A stretch of DNA of 64,000 nt. Origin: Okapia johnstoni (Eukaryota; Chordata; Mammalia; Artiodactyla; Giraffidae). This document shows, piece after piece, positions 21,701 to 36,700 of the stretch. The DNA lies in contig CM044309.1 of assembly GCA_024291935.2 (NCBI GenBank), forward strand, positions 95,939,628-96,003,627, written 5' to 3'. Position numbers and translations under genes: made by a program. The first letter of the stretch is position 1. The number at the start of each line of letters is the position of its first letter. The notes beneath the pieces were generated by a model, which did not search any database, was not told the origin of the DNA, and worked only from the letters and a program-made list of their open reading frames with translations.

Positions 21701-24700
21701 GATTTCTCAGGAGGCAGGTTAGGTGGTCTGGTATTCTCATCTCTTTCAGAATTTTCCACAGTTTGTTGTGATCCACACAGTCCAAAGCTTTGGCATAGTC
21801 AATAAAGCAGAAGTAGATGCTTTTCTGGAACTCTCTTTCTTCTTCAATGATCCAATGAATGTTGGCAATTTGATCTCTGCTTCCTCTGCCTTTTCTAAAT
21901 CCAGCTTGAACATCTGCAAGTTCACGGTGCATGTACTGTCGAAGCCTGGCTTGGAGAATTTTTAGCATTACTTTGCTAATGTGTGAGATGAGTGCAATTG
22001 TGTGGTAGTTTGAGCATTCTTTGGCATTGCCTTTCTTTGGGATTGGAATGAAAACTGACCTTTTCCAGTCGTGTGGCCACTGCTGAGTTTTCCAAATTTG
22101 CTGACATACTGGGTGCAGCACTTTCACAGCATCATCTTTTAGGATTTGAAATAGCTCAACTGGAATTCCATCACCTCCACTAGCTTTGTTCATAGTGATG
22201 CTTCCTAAGGCCCACTTGACTTGGCATTCCAGGATGTCTGGCTCTAGGTGAGTGATCATACCATTGTGGTTATCTGGGTCATGAAGTTATTCTTTGTGTA
22301 GTTCTTCTGTGTATTCTTGCCACCTCTTCTTAATAGCTTCTGCTTCTGGTAGGTCCATAGCTTTTCTGTCCTTTATTGTGCCCATCTTTGCATGAAATGT
22401 TCCCTTGGTATCTCTGATTTTCTTGAAGAGATCTCTAGTCTTTCCCATTCTGTTATTTTCCTCTATTTCTTTGCCTTGATCACTGAGGAAGGCTTTCTTA
22501 TCTCTCCTTGCTATTCTTTGGAACTCTGCATTCATATGGGTATATCTTTCCTTTTCTCCCTTGCCTTTCGCTTCTCTTCTTTTCTCTGCTATTTGTAAGG
22601 CCTCCTCAAACAACCATTTTACCTTTTTGCATTTCTCTTTCTTGGGGATGGTCTTGATCACTGCCTCCTGTACAATGTCACAAACTTCTGTCCATAGTTC
22701 TTCAGGCACTCTGTCTATCAGATCTAATCCCGTGAATCTATTGTCACTCCCACTGAATAATCATAAGGGATCTGATTTAGGTCATACCTGAATGGCCTAG
22801 TGGTTTTCCCTACTTTCTTCAATTTCAGCCTGAATTTAACAATAAGGTGTTCATGATCTGAGCCACAGTCAGCTTCTGGTCTTGTTTTTTTTTTTTGACT
22901 GTATAGAGCTTCTCCATCTTTGGCTGCAAAGAATACAATCAATCTGATTCTGGTATTGACCATCTGGTGATGTCCATGTGTAGAATCTTCTCTTGTGTTG
23001 TTGGAGAGTGTGTTTGCTATGCCCAGTGTGTTCTCTTGGCAAAACTCTGTTAGCCTTTGCCCTGCTTCATTTGTGCTCCAAGGCCAAATTTGCCTGTTAC
23101 TCCAGGTATCTCTTGACTTCCTATTTTTGCATTCCAGTCTCCTATAATGAAAAATACATCTTTTGGGGGGTGTTAGTTCTAGAAGGTCTTGTAGGTCTTC
23201 ACAGAACCGTTCAACTTCAGCTTCTTCAGCATTACTGGTTGAGGCATAGACTTGGATTACTGTAATATTGAATGGTTTGCCTTGGAAACGAACAGAGATT
23301 ATTCTGTTGTTTTTGAGCTGGCATCGAAGTACTGCATTTCAGACTCTTTTGTTGACTATGAGGGCTACTCCATTTCTTCTAAGGGATTGTTGCCCACAGT
23401 GGTAGATATAACAGTCATCTGAGTTAAATTTTACTGAGTTCAGGAGGCAACCAGAATTCAGTATATTGGGAATTCCCGTGCAGTCCAGTGGTTATGACTC
23501 GACACTTTCACTGCAGGGGCCGGGGTTTGTTCCCTGGTTGGACAACTAAGATCCCGCAAGCTGTGCACGTGACCAAAACAAACCAAAAGACAAACCAAGG
23601 AAACTCAGTATGTGGTAGTCATTGTTATGCCATCTTAATGTTTTCTTTCTTCTTCTTTTTTAAATATTTACTTATTTATTTGGCTGTGCTAGATCTTAGT
23701 TGTGACATGTGGGACCTAGTTCCCTGACTAGGGATTGAACGCAGGCCCCCTACATTGGGAGCTCAGAGTCTTAGCCACTGAACCACCAGGGAAGTCCCCC
23801 AATGTGTGCTTCAAGCTTCTTCTAGGAAGGTTCCTCAGGGACCAATAGGAAAACACCTCCTTAGCTCAGTTCCTCCAAGGGCAACTTAAACAGGAAAAGC
23901 CCATGACAATCTCCCCTGCTCCCCCAACACATATCAAGCTCCTAGCTAGCCATTCCAAGAATCAAGTCTCTGGGTCATTAGGGTGAATAAAAAAAAGACC
24001 TTTGACTGTGCTGTGGGGCTTTTCTCTTGAACTTGCTAGTAGAGCACAGGTGTCTATGCCCCAGAGCTAGACACTGGGCTTCAAATTGTAGCTCTGCTTA
24101 CTTACCAGCTTAAGACTTATCTTGTCAGACTTAACCTCTCTGAGTCTGAGTTTACCATTGGTAAAATGGAAATAATAATCATATCTATCTCATAGTATTG
24201 TTACAAGTGCTATCTATCAATCATCTAATGAACTTACATTTCAACCTCATCCACCTTCCAAAAGGATTTTATGAAAAAAAAAAAACTTTAAAACTCAAAT
24301 TAAAAATACCCCAAACATATATATATGAAACCCACATACACATATATATACATATACAGCACAGAACTAAAATAAAATTCAAAATAATCTTCAAGGTATC
24401 ATTTTACATCTGTTAATTTAAAAATAAATGTAACCCAATTTTGGCCAGGTTAAGGGGAAAGCAGTTTACTCATCAATTGCTGACACAAATAAAAACTGAC
24501 TCAAACTTTTTAGAATACGTTTTGAGTGTTAATTAAAACTTGCACTCTTGGCCCCAAAAATATCAATCTACGGAATTTCCTCTTAAGAGAAAAATGATAT
24601 AAAAAGAACAGTTTAAACGTACAAGAATGTGAATTCAAATCCTAAAACTTGGCAGCAATCCAAATGTTCAAAACTAGTAAAATGGCCAAATAAATGATGA

Positions 24701-27700
24701 TAATCCATTATCACCCTGCCTTACCTCTCAACTATACAAAAATGAACATTATAAGAGCCACACTACAAGGCAGAACTAAAGTGCCAGGTTGAAAAGAAAA
24801 AAGGCAGCATTCACAATAGATCAAGGAAATGATAAGCAATATGCATGTTTAATGTGTGAGCCTATTGATGAATATTTGACTCTGAAATAAAATAATGAAT
24901 TGATTAATAAAGGTGAATGACTTTCTACTTTTCATGTCTAGTGTATTATTGCCATGATAACCCTATTTGCATTATTAAAAAATGTTTCTCACTGAGCACA
25001 GTTAGCATACTAACATTAAATCTTAACTGCATTTTAGATCTGCTTAGTTGATTATGCCCATGATTATCTGTAAGAGACAATGTTGTCTAATTTCATAAAT
25101 GAAAGAGTAATTGCACACTGGTAATTCTTGTCGGTTTCAACTCGACACTTTCACATGATGTTCATAGTCGTAGAATCACTATAACCTTAACATAAATTAT
25201 CCTTTATGATATATCCAGAAATAGAAGCGCATAAATGGATTTTCTAATGTGTATCAAATTTAGACATTGCAGAAATATATAGTAACACAATTTCTCACCA
25301 CAGGTCTCCTTTCTGATCTGTGATGAGTAATGCAATGATCCAGCAAACTGTCTTCATCCAATTCCTTCTGACAAAAAGGACATACACACCTGGAAATTGC
25401 ATAGAACACAAATATTACTGAAATTATTGATAACTAGATAGTATTGACTTAACTAGAGGTAAAAAACAGAATGCAGGTGGATCTAGTTTCTAGTGCTCAT
25501 TCTTTCTATTTCATATTCATTTTCCTGATAATAATCTTGGTGCCTAAATTTTTTCTCATGAGCAATGCAAATGTGTAACCCCATAGGGGCAGGACAGAGA
25601 CACAGTTATAGTGCACTCGAAGCACTTTCTTTTCTTTGGAAGAAAAGTACAATCTGACTACTCCATTAACTGAGAAACAGAGGATCATACCACCCAGCTG
25701 TATCTACGTTACTTTTTCTGTCTCTTTTACTTCTTTTTCTAATTCAGGTAACATGTGAATTGGGTGTTACTTGTTCTCCAACCAGAATAGCTGATGACAC
25801 TGGCAAATATAACCACAGATGTCAACTCACAGTATTAGCATCTAGTGAAGAATGAAAAACAGCCCACAACTACCTTGTTATATCTTTATGCACATCTAGG
25901 AGTACCTGTCCTTCACATCTGTGTTATCCAATGGAGTAGCTATTAGGTATGTGTCTACCGGGCACTTGAAATATGGTCAGTGCAAACTGAAGTACGCTAG
26001 AAATTTAAAATACACTCTGAAGTTTGCAGGCTTTATATATACATAGAAAGTAAAACGTCTCAATAATTTATATATTGATTACTAGTTCAAAGGAGAATAT
26101 TTTGGCTATAACCAGTTGAGTAAAATACATGAAAAATTAATTTTACTTGTTTTTACTTTTTGAGTACTGCTACTAGAGAATTTAAAATTACATGTGTTCT
26201 GCATTATATTTCCATTGAATAGCGCTGCCTTAAATTCTTAGGGACAATATGGAGGCTTGGAATTTTTCGGTCATTTTTCATTATAGATGTAACTTTCTGT
26301 TCCCCAAGACATGTGTTCTGGATAGTTTCCTTGCATAAGAACTTAAAAAATTTCAATTATGTTGTAAGTTTTATAAAGCAAAGATTTCTATATTAAATGC
26401 AAATATTAATCTATCTTGTAAGACTGATTAATCAACAACCCTTCTCATTTTGGTTATTTTAACTCTTTGCTATTTAATTCTAACTAGCAGGATAAATTAG
26501 TATTCATATACTTTAAAATTTTCGTATCAACTTTCCGATCAAACCACATGCTTGTTCAACTCATTTGTTAGCCTTCCTTCCTACTGGTCCCTGGGGCCAG
26601 TCTAACAGAATTCATACCCTTCTTAGAGCTAAAATACTCACAATTTATAGCTGCTGCTGCTGCTGCTAAGTCGCGTTAGTCGTGTCCAACTCTGTACGAC
26701 CCCATAGACGGCAGCCCACCAGGCTCCTCCGTCCCTGGGATTCTCCAGGCAAGAACACTGGAGTGGGTTGCCATTTCCTCCTCCAGTGCATGAAAGTGAA
26801 AAGTGAAAGTGAAGTCGCTCAGTCGTGTCCAGCTCTTCGAGATCTCATGGGCTGCAGCCTACCAGGCTCCTCCATCCATGGGGTTTCCCAAGCAAGAGTA
26901 CTGGAGTGGGGTGCCATTGCCTTCTCCGACGATTTATAGCAATAAATCTAATCCTATAATAAAAGGTGGGGCTTCCTTGGTGGCTCCGACGGTAAAGCGT
27001 CTGCCTGCAATGCGGGAGACCCGGGTTCAATCCCTGGGCTGAGAAGATCCCCTGGAGAAGGAAATGGCAACCCACTCCAGTATTCTTGCCTGGAAAATTC
27101 CATGGACTGAGGAGCCTGGTAGGCTATAGTCCATGCGGTCGCAAAGAGTTGGACACTACTGAGCGACTTCACTTTCACTTCCACTTTGCAAAGTAATCTC
27201 TAGAAAAACATTTAGACTGCTGGTTAGGAAATTTAAGCTATATCTGAGTAGTATTTCTTTTTTAAAAATTGTTTTGGCTGCATTGCACAGCTTATAGGAT
27301 TTTAGCTCCCCAGCCAGGGATCAAACCTGGGCCCTTAGCTGTGAAAGTGTAGAGTCCTAACCACTGGAGTACTAGGGCATTTCCCTTTTTTATCTTAAAA
27401 AAATTTTTTTTTTATTGAAGTAGAGTTGATTTACACTGTTGTGTTAGTTTCAGGCGTATGGCACAGTAATTCAGTTATATATACATGTATATACATTCTT
27501 TTTCAGATTCTTTTCCTTGATAGATTATTACAAAATATTAAGTATTTTGTCCCGTGTTATACATATAATTTCTTAAAATAAGCATAACTAACATTTACCT
27601 CAGGAGAATAAAAGAAATTATACTGAATATCTCTACTGGATAGCTGAATTCATAGGAAGACTTGATGGCTTCAAAGCCATTATCTCCATTCAGGAGTACA

Positions 27701-30700
27701 CAAAGCATTTCTCCATTTCTTCGGCAGAGGCAAATGCCAAGCTTTGTAATTCCTCTGCCATTCAGAATAGTTGTTGTTCAGCTGCTAAGCTGTGTCCAAC
27801 TCTTTGCGACCCTCTGAACTGCAGCACGCCAGGCTCCCCCATCCTCCACTATCTCCTGGAGTTTTAATGGCCTAGATTTGTTTCCTTCTATTTTTTTTTT
27901 TAAGAAAAAATAGTTAATGATCAATATCTTCCATTGCACCTACTGGCTGTCTCCATCCTTCCTCCAGCCCCATATAAGATTACCCAGCAAACAGGTTGTA
28001 GGATTCAGAATGCCTGCCCCATGCGTGTTCTTTCATGTTAGAATACATACTGAGATGTCACTTTGTCCCTTCTAAAGAGTAAGCAGGAACGTGAGAGGGA
28101 ACAAGCTGGGAGACTGAGAAGTGATGGAAAACTAAAGACAATAATCTCATAACCATCATCTACTTCAGGACTCTTAGTCACAACACAGAGCCTAGCAGAA
28201 ACTGAACAGTTCTGCTTTCTATTTTTGGATCTTCCTCCATATAAACTTGTCTGAGGAAGCTTCCCCAATCTCTCCAGTGTCCAGTTGGTTCTCCTCAAAC
28301 AAAGTTTTTAAAGCAGAGAGAGCAAAATTCTTTTGTAATTACTGCTAAGAATCATTGAAAACAAACGATTATCAATAAGAGGTATTATGATTAGGAGCCA
28401 AAACATAACCATATACATATTTTCATAATAAAAATGTTAAGCTTTCCAGCCCATTAAATTCTTTATAAGCATGTCAAATTTAGCATTAAACCAAAGTGTA
28501 TAGAAACAAACCTTGTTGTTGTCTCTCCAAGTTCTTGCAGTGGTCCATACTTATCTATGTACTTCTGGCATGTTCTTATGTGTGCCCTCATTTCACTGAG
28601 GCAAACCTACATGAAAGCAGATCAAAATAAGCTCACTGTTGAAAAGAGGCTCACTTTAGTCAATGAAGTCTTTTGTGACTCAACTTCACTGCTTTCTTTA
28701 TTTCAAATAAGGTCATAGTGTGGGGTCAGTTGATTAAAAGGATGCAGTCAAGGTAATAGTTCAATCAATTTAAGGCATTATCAAGAATAACACTAAATTA
28801 AAATTTCTTTATAGTTAGAAGATCCAGAAGCTTAGTTCTTGAATTTGGTTCTTTTAGAAAGCATATGTTTTTCAAAGTGAAAAGATATATATTAAATCAA
28901 ATTTACTTTTTTTGGATACTATTACCTAAATTAGTGATGGAAAGAAGAAAGAAAGAAAGAGAGGAAAAAGAGCAAAAGGAAGCAAAGGGGGGAAAAAGTA
29001 AAAAGAGAGAGAAAGAAAAACAGAGAGAGATAAAAAGAATAAATAGATGGATTTTAGAGATGTCCGGAGTAAGTAAAAAGAAATCCTGTGCTTCAGGGAA
29101 AGATATAAATACCATGGCTTTATAATACATCCAGTAGCATTACATGAATTCACAATACACAGTATACTTAATGGCCCCATTAAGAGCAAATATAAAGGAC
29201 AGCTCTTGCAGTCCATTTTTATGAAGGCAGAATAAAGAGCCCTTGTCCTTCCAGATATACATTCAGAGATCCTAACCATGAGGGATCTGTTGCTGCATAG
29301 CACATATTCTACTAAATGTGTCATTAGAAACTCTGATAAGATCTTGTGCTAAAGGAAGCTTTGTTAGACTTGTGGTAAGGTGGCCGACCCACCCTGCTTC
29401 ATTTTGCCTAAGCTACGGAAGTTCAACCTCAAACATGAAATCTACCATCTCAAGGAAGCAGTCGTAACTGCTTCACAAAAGACAAAAATAAAAGCAAATG
29501 GAAACGTTAACAACAAATCCTTGCTTTATCCATCTAAAAAGATGTAAAAGCTAGGAACAATCTAGGCAGCTGTCTTAAAACAGACTGCTTTACAACATTT
29601 AACATCCAACTTTGCATATCAGTGCTCTCTCCTCTCCCTGTGACTTTTGTTAAAAGTCTCTTTCTTCTTTATAGTCCTTGGTCAACATTCCTCATATAAA
29701 TGTAGCAATCTGGGGACTGTATCCTGAAAAGTGAATTGATAAATTCATAGGGTGTCTACCCCAGACACAAAACTGAAAGCGGTTGTCAGTGGTGGCAGAA
29801 GGAGTATAAGCCACGGCACTTGCATTAAAGGTGCTTATAATCTAATAGAGGGAAAACAAATGAACAAAAGATGTGAAGACAAGTAGATAGGAAACCGTTC
29901 AATACTGGGACTGGGATACTAAAGCCAGGCTCATGGAATGGAGATCCGGCCAGGACTCACAGGAAGCAGAGTTGAGAATGCCTAACATTCCAGCAAGAAG
30001 AGACAGATACAAAGAATTCTCCCAAAAGAAAGATCAAAATACTTGTGAATAATCAGAAATGGGAAGTGAAAAGAAGGAAGCAGATTTTGACCCAGGATAA
30101 TAGAGACTCTTGTTTCTGACAGGTACCAAATGTGGGAAAAAGAACTGGATAACAGAATAATATGCTGAGTTTGATTTTTTGCATGTTGAATTTTAAATGA
30201 TGGCAAAATATCAAAATAAAAATAAGCAATAATGATTACTAAGAATGTGAAAAGCTATTGATTTTGAGCTATTGATTTGAGCATTCATTTCCACAGTGCT
30301 AAAATGAATCCCGTCCTGTGACGCTAGTGGTAAAGAATCTGCCTGCCAATGCAGGAGATGAAAGATGAGATTCAATCCCTGGGTCAGGAAGATTCCCTGG
30401 AGAAGGGAATGGCACCCCACTCCACTATTCTTGCCTGTAAAATCCCATGGACAGAGGAGCCTGGTGGGCTACCGTCGATGGGGTTTCAAGAATCCGACAC
30501 TTGACTGAGTATACAGTGCTAAAAGCCACTTGTGGTTTGTCTTTAATCTTTACAACCACCCTGTGACACGAACATTATCTTTTCCCTCAATTTACAAAGA
30601 CTCAAACAAAAACTCAGATTAATAATTTGCCCCAAATCATAAACAGTAAGTGAGAGAATTAGTGCTCAACCCTAAGATGTCTGACTCCAAAGACCATGCA

Positions 30701-33700
30701 TAGATTCCATAGTCACACAGCCATGAACAGATTTAGGTCTTACATAAATATTCAAAAAATGCATTTGAGCATTTACTATGTTCCAGCCACTATTCAAAGG
30801 TCTTGATACACAACCCAATAAAACAGACACAATCCTTACCCTCATGAAATCTGGTGGAGATAATGGATAGTGGACATTAAATGTAAAAAAGTCACAAAAG
30901 CATAATTACAAATGGTGATAAGTGCTATAAAGAGAAAGCACAGAGTGCTAAGAGAAAGTGTTTAAGAGATTATAATTTAGATGAACAATCAAGAAAGGTT
31001 CTCTAAGAAATTGAGATCTTCAGTACACGATCTCCCTTTTGATCTCTAGACTGGTAATATCTAGATATATTCCCCTTAGCAGTTCAAATGTAATGTATGT
31101 AAAACTTAAAACTTAACTCTGTAGATTCTTCTCCAAATTTGCTTCCCACTTTCACCTACTCATCTCAGAAACTTGGGAGGCATCTTTGACACCTCACTCT
31201 TATGCACCCCCACATCCAGTTACTTACCAATTTTCTTCAATCCCTCTCTTAAATACACCGTGAAACAACCTCTTATTCCATACCTAATGCTCTTCTCTAA
31301 CCCAGCTTCCTAACGGCCACTAAAGGCTGTTAAACTATCCTAAAGGCCACTAAACTGGCTCCACCAGTTCTGCTTTTGCTCCTTCCAAACCATTCTCCAC
31401 GCACATGCCTGAGTGAGAGCTTAAAAATATAAACTTGATCAAAAGCTTACACTTTTTCTATGACTCCCTATGGCATTTAAGATAAAATCTAGAATCTTTG
31501 ACACAGCTTCTAAGACCTCACATGATCTAATCAGACTAGTATAGTATCAACGGAGGAAAACGGTAACAGGGAGGCAGTGGTCAACAGAGATAAATACTGC
31601 AAAGCCCAGAACAGTAGAGATGGAATTACGCCACTGGGCTTGAAAATAAAGCTATTCACTCGGTGGGCTACGATAACATAATAGAGGCCACATAATAAGG
31701 GGTGAGGGGAGTAATGGGAAGGGAGGAAACAGAGGTGGTTGATGAAAGCATTTGTCTGAAAAATTAGGGGACGGTGGGCATCAGGTGACGGCTCTCCTGC
31801 AGCCCATACTTACGAAACTGGAGGAAAGGAAGAAGAGAGACTGAGACAATAAACTTTGAAATCTGAGCAGGATGAGGTCAAATGCAGAGGTGAAATGACT
31901 GGCCATCTAACAATTTTCTTGGCAGTCTAAGCTGGTAACTGTGAGCAAAGGCAGGGTGACATACCAGAGTGTCACACTCGGTACAATTCCGGAACTCAGA
32001 TTTCATTCTCTTGGCGACATCAGCTGCTGGGACTCCTTCGGAAGGGAGATAGGCCCGGCAGTAAGGACAGGTCCACTTATTGTTCTTTAGGCTGGTAGCG
32101 ATGCAAGAACGGCAGAATCTACAGGACACAAACCAAGAACACGTCACTCTCCTTGACAGGAATTAAGGAGCCACCACTGGGGGTGCATGTGTGGAAACTG
32201 TATTTTAATGACACCTCGGATACTAAGAGCAGTTCTGCCAAGTGAAAGCTCCATCTACACTATTATAATACAGATAACTGATGAGAACCTACTGAACAGC
32301 ACTGGAACTCTACTCAGCGCTCTGTGGTGAGCTAAATGGGAAGGAAATCCAAAAAAGAGGGGACACATGCATACAGATAGCTGATTCACTTGGCTGTATA
32401 GCAGAAACTAACATAACATCGTCTGTCAACTATACGCTAATAAAAATTAATTATTAGGAAAAAAAAGAGAGCTCCATTTGCATCCTACACTTGCTGGAGA
32501 GTCTCTTTATCTTCCCTGTGGGTCACAGGTTCTCACCACATGTGCTAGACACACAAAAGGTGACAGGCAAGGTGGTGAAACAGCCTCCCTATAAATAGAA
32601 TTCAAACGATAACTCAAATATCACTCAGCCACATTCTTCAAAAAAGAATGAAATAATGCCATTTGCAGCAACATGGATAGATCTAGAGGTGATCATACCA
32701 AGTCAGACAGAGAAAGACAAATATCATATGCCATTTATATGTGGAATCTAAAAAAAAAGGATACAGATAACTTATTTACCGAGCAGGCATACAAACATAG
32801 AAAACAAATTTATGGTTACCAAAGGGGAAAGGGAGAGGGAGGGACAAATTAGGAGTTTGGGATTAACAGATAAAAACTACTACACACAAAATAGATAAGC
32901 AACAAGGATCTATTGTATAGCACAGGGAATTATATTCAATATCTTATAATAACCCATTGATATAATAGAAAATAATCTGAAAAAGAATCTACATATCTGC
33001 ATGTATCTATGTACAAATGAATCACTTTGCTTACACCTGCCATTTCCCTCTTCAAAAGTGAAAGTCACTCAGTTGTGTCCAACTCTTTGCGACCCCATGG
33101 ACTATATAGTCCATGGAATTCTCCAGGCCAGAATACTGGAGTGGGTAGCTGTTCCCTTCTCCAGGGGATCTTCCCAACCCAGGGATTGAACCCAGGTCTC
33201 CTTCATTGCAGGCAGATTCTTTACCAGCAGAGCCACAAGGGAAGCCCCCCTGAAACTAACACAACATTATAAATCAACTACACTTCAAAAAAATAAAAAC
33301 AAACCTATAACTCAAAGGATATCTAACATACTCTTTCTTTTCTTTAATCTTATTTTACCTTAAAATTTGTGTGTCAGGGGAGGGGGGTAATATGTCTTTT
33401 TTCTGTGGGTTTTTGTGTGTTAGATAAGAAAATAACAAGTTGAGGAGGTAAAAATACCAGACACATCATAAGTGTTCGTAATTTTAAACTCATCCTCAGA
33501 TATAGAAAATTACCTAATGAAAATTACCACTATTAGGAATGTCCTCCATGTCAAGAAATACATTCTCTGATTTTCTCAAAGATAATCTTGACAAAATATT
33601 AACATAACTAACAGAATTTACACAAAATCTTGACCTATTTACGGGAACTGTTGAAGATTAAGTACACACGAGTAAAACTGAGCATTTCAATAGGTTATAC

Positions 33701-36700
33701 ACATTAGCATGATTGATAGCTCTTAATTCAGCATGTAATATCTATTTGGGAATATTAATATACGGCAGACGTCAAGCTCTTCAAGGTTTAAGTAAACTAT
33801 CATAGGTACACAATTCAAGGAAATTTCACAAACAAAATTCGCAAATATATTAGCCATTGTGTGTGTGTGTGCTTAGTCGTGTCTGACTCTTTGCGACCCC
33901 ATGGACTGTAGCCCACAAGTTCTTCTGTCCATGGGATTTCCCAGGCAAGGATGCTGGAGTTGGCTGCCATTTCCTTTTCCAGGAGATCTTCCTGATCCAG
34001 GGAGTGAACCTACGTCTCCTGTATTGGCAGGTGGATTCTGTGCCACCCGGGAAGTCCCATTATTAGTCATTGTGATTAGCCATTACTGATTCTTGAAAGT
34101 ATTCTCTTCTCCCTCTGTGATAAAATCCTTACATACACACAGAGGATACTTATGTCTGTGCTGTTCCTGAGGCATTTGCTTGATGCTTATGCCCGCCCAG
34201 CACCCATTTCCCCTTACTCTGCCACAGCATCCTGATTTTGCTCTGTAGGACCCACACCTCTTACATGAGATACGAACTGGTAGGACCTCAATCCAGTGCC
34301 CACAATCCCTTGCTGAAGGCAGAGCACCTGATGTCGACCAGACTAAGTAAGTAAACCCTCTCCCTGGGAGATGAATGCTAAACAGTGACATATGAACTGA
34401 TTTAGCAATAACTTGATGGGACTGCCCTGCTCTTTATATACAATGCTGAATCTGCCTGGGTTCCTACACTGTTCTTCTTGGATGCTTTTTGTTACTAATG
34501 TTGCTTGGAAACTTTATGTTTTGATATAATTTCAAACAAAACTTTTAACGCTGTGCTGTGAGGCATACAGGATGTTAGTTCCCCAACCAGGTATTGAACC
34601 AGTGACCCCTGCATTGGGAATGTGGAGTCTTAACCACTGGACCACCAGGGAAGTCCTCATAATTTCAAATTTGATACACTGTTTTTTATTTACAAAATTT
34701 ATAACATAGCTTAACTCATTTAGCCTTAACAACCCCCTAAGAAAGATCATTATTTCGTTTACAGATGAGCAAACTGTGGTACACATCGGTTGTTCTGCCA
34801 AGTCACAGCTACAGAAAGTGCCTGAACTTGGTTCGTCTTAAGCTGGGTTTTCTTTTTCTTTTTTCTATTAAGTGGTAGTGTTCAGTGCTATAGAATTCTA
34901 TTATTTTCTGTTGACCAGTCATGATATGATGGTATTAAATGAATAACAGTTACATAATCACAACAGTAAAAGATGTTTAGGTGTTTATCAGTTTTCACAA
35001 CCAACAGTCAGACAAAAAAATAAAAGATAATTACAATTGGGAGCCATAAGGGAAACATGGCTAACCTAACAATATACAATTGTATGTAATACAATTACAT
35101 ACAATTTGGGGGGTGAAGTAGAATGATGTGATAAGTGGAAGTGCATACATGCACTGTTTTCAACCACTGAGCCAGTCTGTCTTTTGGTTGGTGCATTTAA
35201 TCCATTTACATTTAAGGTAATTACTGATATGTATGATCCTATTACCATTTTCTCGATTGTTTTGGGTTTATTTTTTTGTAGGTATTTTCCTTAGTTTTCT
35301 GACTCAAAAATTCAGTAACCTATCTTTCCACAACCACAGCTGCCCTTGTTGGAAAGAGCAATACTTTCAGAATCAAAAGACATAAGTCCTCTGCTGTCTT
35401 TTACTTCTGTCTGCCTCAGGTGATTAACTGTAAGTTCTATGGCACAATGTTCTTACATGTCCTTGCGTCCCTAAGGATTGGTTCTCAAAGTGAAAGAGTA
35501 CTTATTACAAACAGCAGTCCAAATGCTCAACTCAATTAACATTTCTAATGAACACTTAAGGTTCTGGCAGGAATTCTTTTGTCTACATGATTTAGGAGCA
35601 AACAGGTAACACTATGTTTCTTGTCAACTAAAAGTCACCCCCTCTTTGCTCACACTTATTTGAGTTTTGCACAAACAGAAGACAAACAGAAGATGAATAT
35701 TGGTGTCAAGCTCCATGGTGGGCACTGGTCACATTACCTCACTTCACTCTCGCAGTAATGCTAAATGCTCCTCTTTCTCTCTACCCTGACTGACGGTAAA
35801 CTAAGGTTCAGAGAGGTGTAACAACTTGCTGAGGTCACACAGCCGTGAAGACAGTAGTGAGTTGTGTTTTTGGGTTTTTTTGCTTGTAGCTAACAGCTTG
35901 TGGGATCTTAGTTCCCTGACCAGGGATGGAACCAGAGGCCCTGGCAGTGAAAATGCAAAGTCCTAACCACCAAACCACCAGGGAATTCCTAAGACAGTAA
36001 TGTTTTTTATCCTCAAGCAGTTTTGGTTGGGAGAGGCTCAAAGTTTGTAGTCTTTTTAAAGATCCTTGGGCTTCCCAGGTGGCGCTGGTGGTAAAGAACC
36101 TGCCTGCCACTGCAGGATACATAAGACATGTGGGTTCGATCCCTGGGTCGAGAAGGTCCCCTGGAGAAAGAAATGGCAACTCACTCCAGTATTCTGGCCT
36201 GGAGAACCCCATGGACAGAGGAGCCTGGTTGGCTACAGACCAGTCAGACACAACTGAAGCGACTTAGCATGCATGACAAGTAGAAGCAGCAAAGCTATGA
36301 GATCACTGATTGCTGTACCTGCATAAGCCGGGTGGGCTTTACCTAGAGTATATTTCTGCTGTTATTTTGTAAATACTTCATACATGTTTTTGTAACTATG
36401 ATCAATAACCACAATAACAGAAATTCCTAGTAGATATTCATGAAAAGGAGCACATTTGAGGCATGTTTTAAACCAAGTCTCTCCCTATAACCCACTCAAG
36501 TCTGTACAGTGGTGTTACCTGTGGCACAAAACTCTCACATGAGCCTGATACACATGCTGTTGCATTATATGAGAATATTAGCAGCAAATCTGGTAGATGA
36601 GGCAATTAACTGTACTCCTTTTAATAGAAGTGTTTATCAAGTGGAGAAAACACATCAAGATCAAGGTGTTTTGGAACAGATTGAATTTACTGGTTATGAG

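Noticed and set aside
20759..22709. 312-, 230- and 140-codon minus ORFs as cellular genes
   Set aside because: They are consecutive pieces of a decayed BovB reverse transcriptase, repeated at 54.6-56.1 and 59.0-60.9 kb.
25296..25301. Alternative exon 4 donor three bases upstream (GTGGTG)
   Set aside because: The GTGAGA donor fits consensus better and gives the 232-residue family length; use of the other would delete one valine and cannot be excluded without transcripts.
26968..27060. tRNA-like sequence with box A/B (also in many other SINE copies)
   Set aside because: These are tRNA-derived SINE heads attached to BovA or A-rich tails, not tRNA genes.
28865..29324. K/E-rich plus ORF and 132-codon S/F/L-rich minus ORF
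   Set aside because: Both are translations of a GA-rich low-complexity tract in RNF125 intron 2.
34083..34391. 102-codon cysteine-rich minus ORF
   Set aside because: CKRCGS-like pattern hinted at a zinc finger, but spacing fits no family and splice context is absent.
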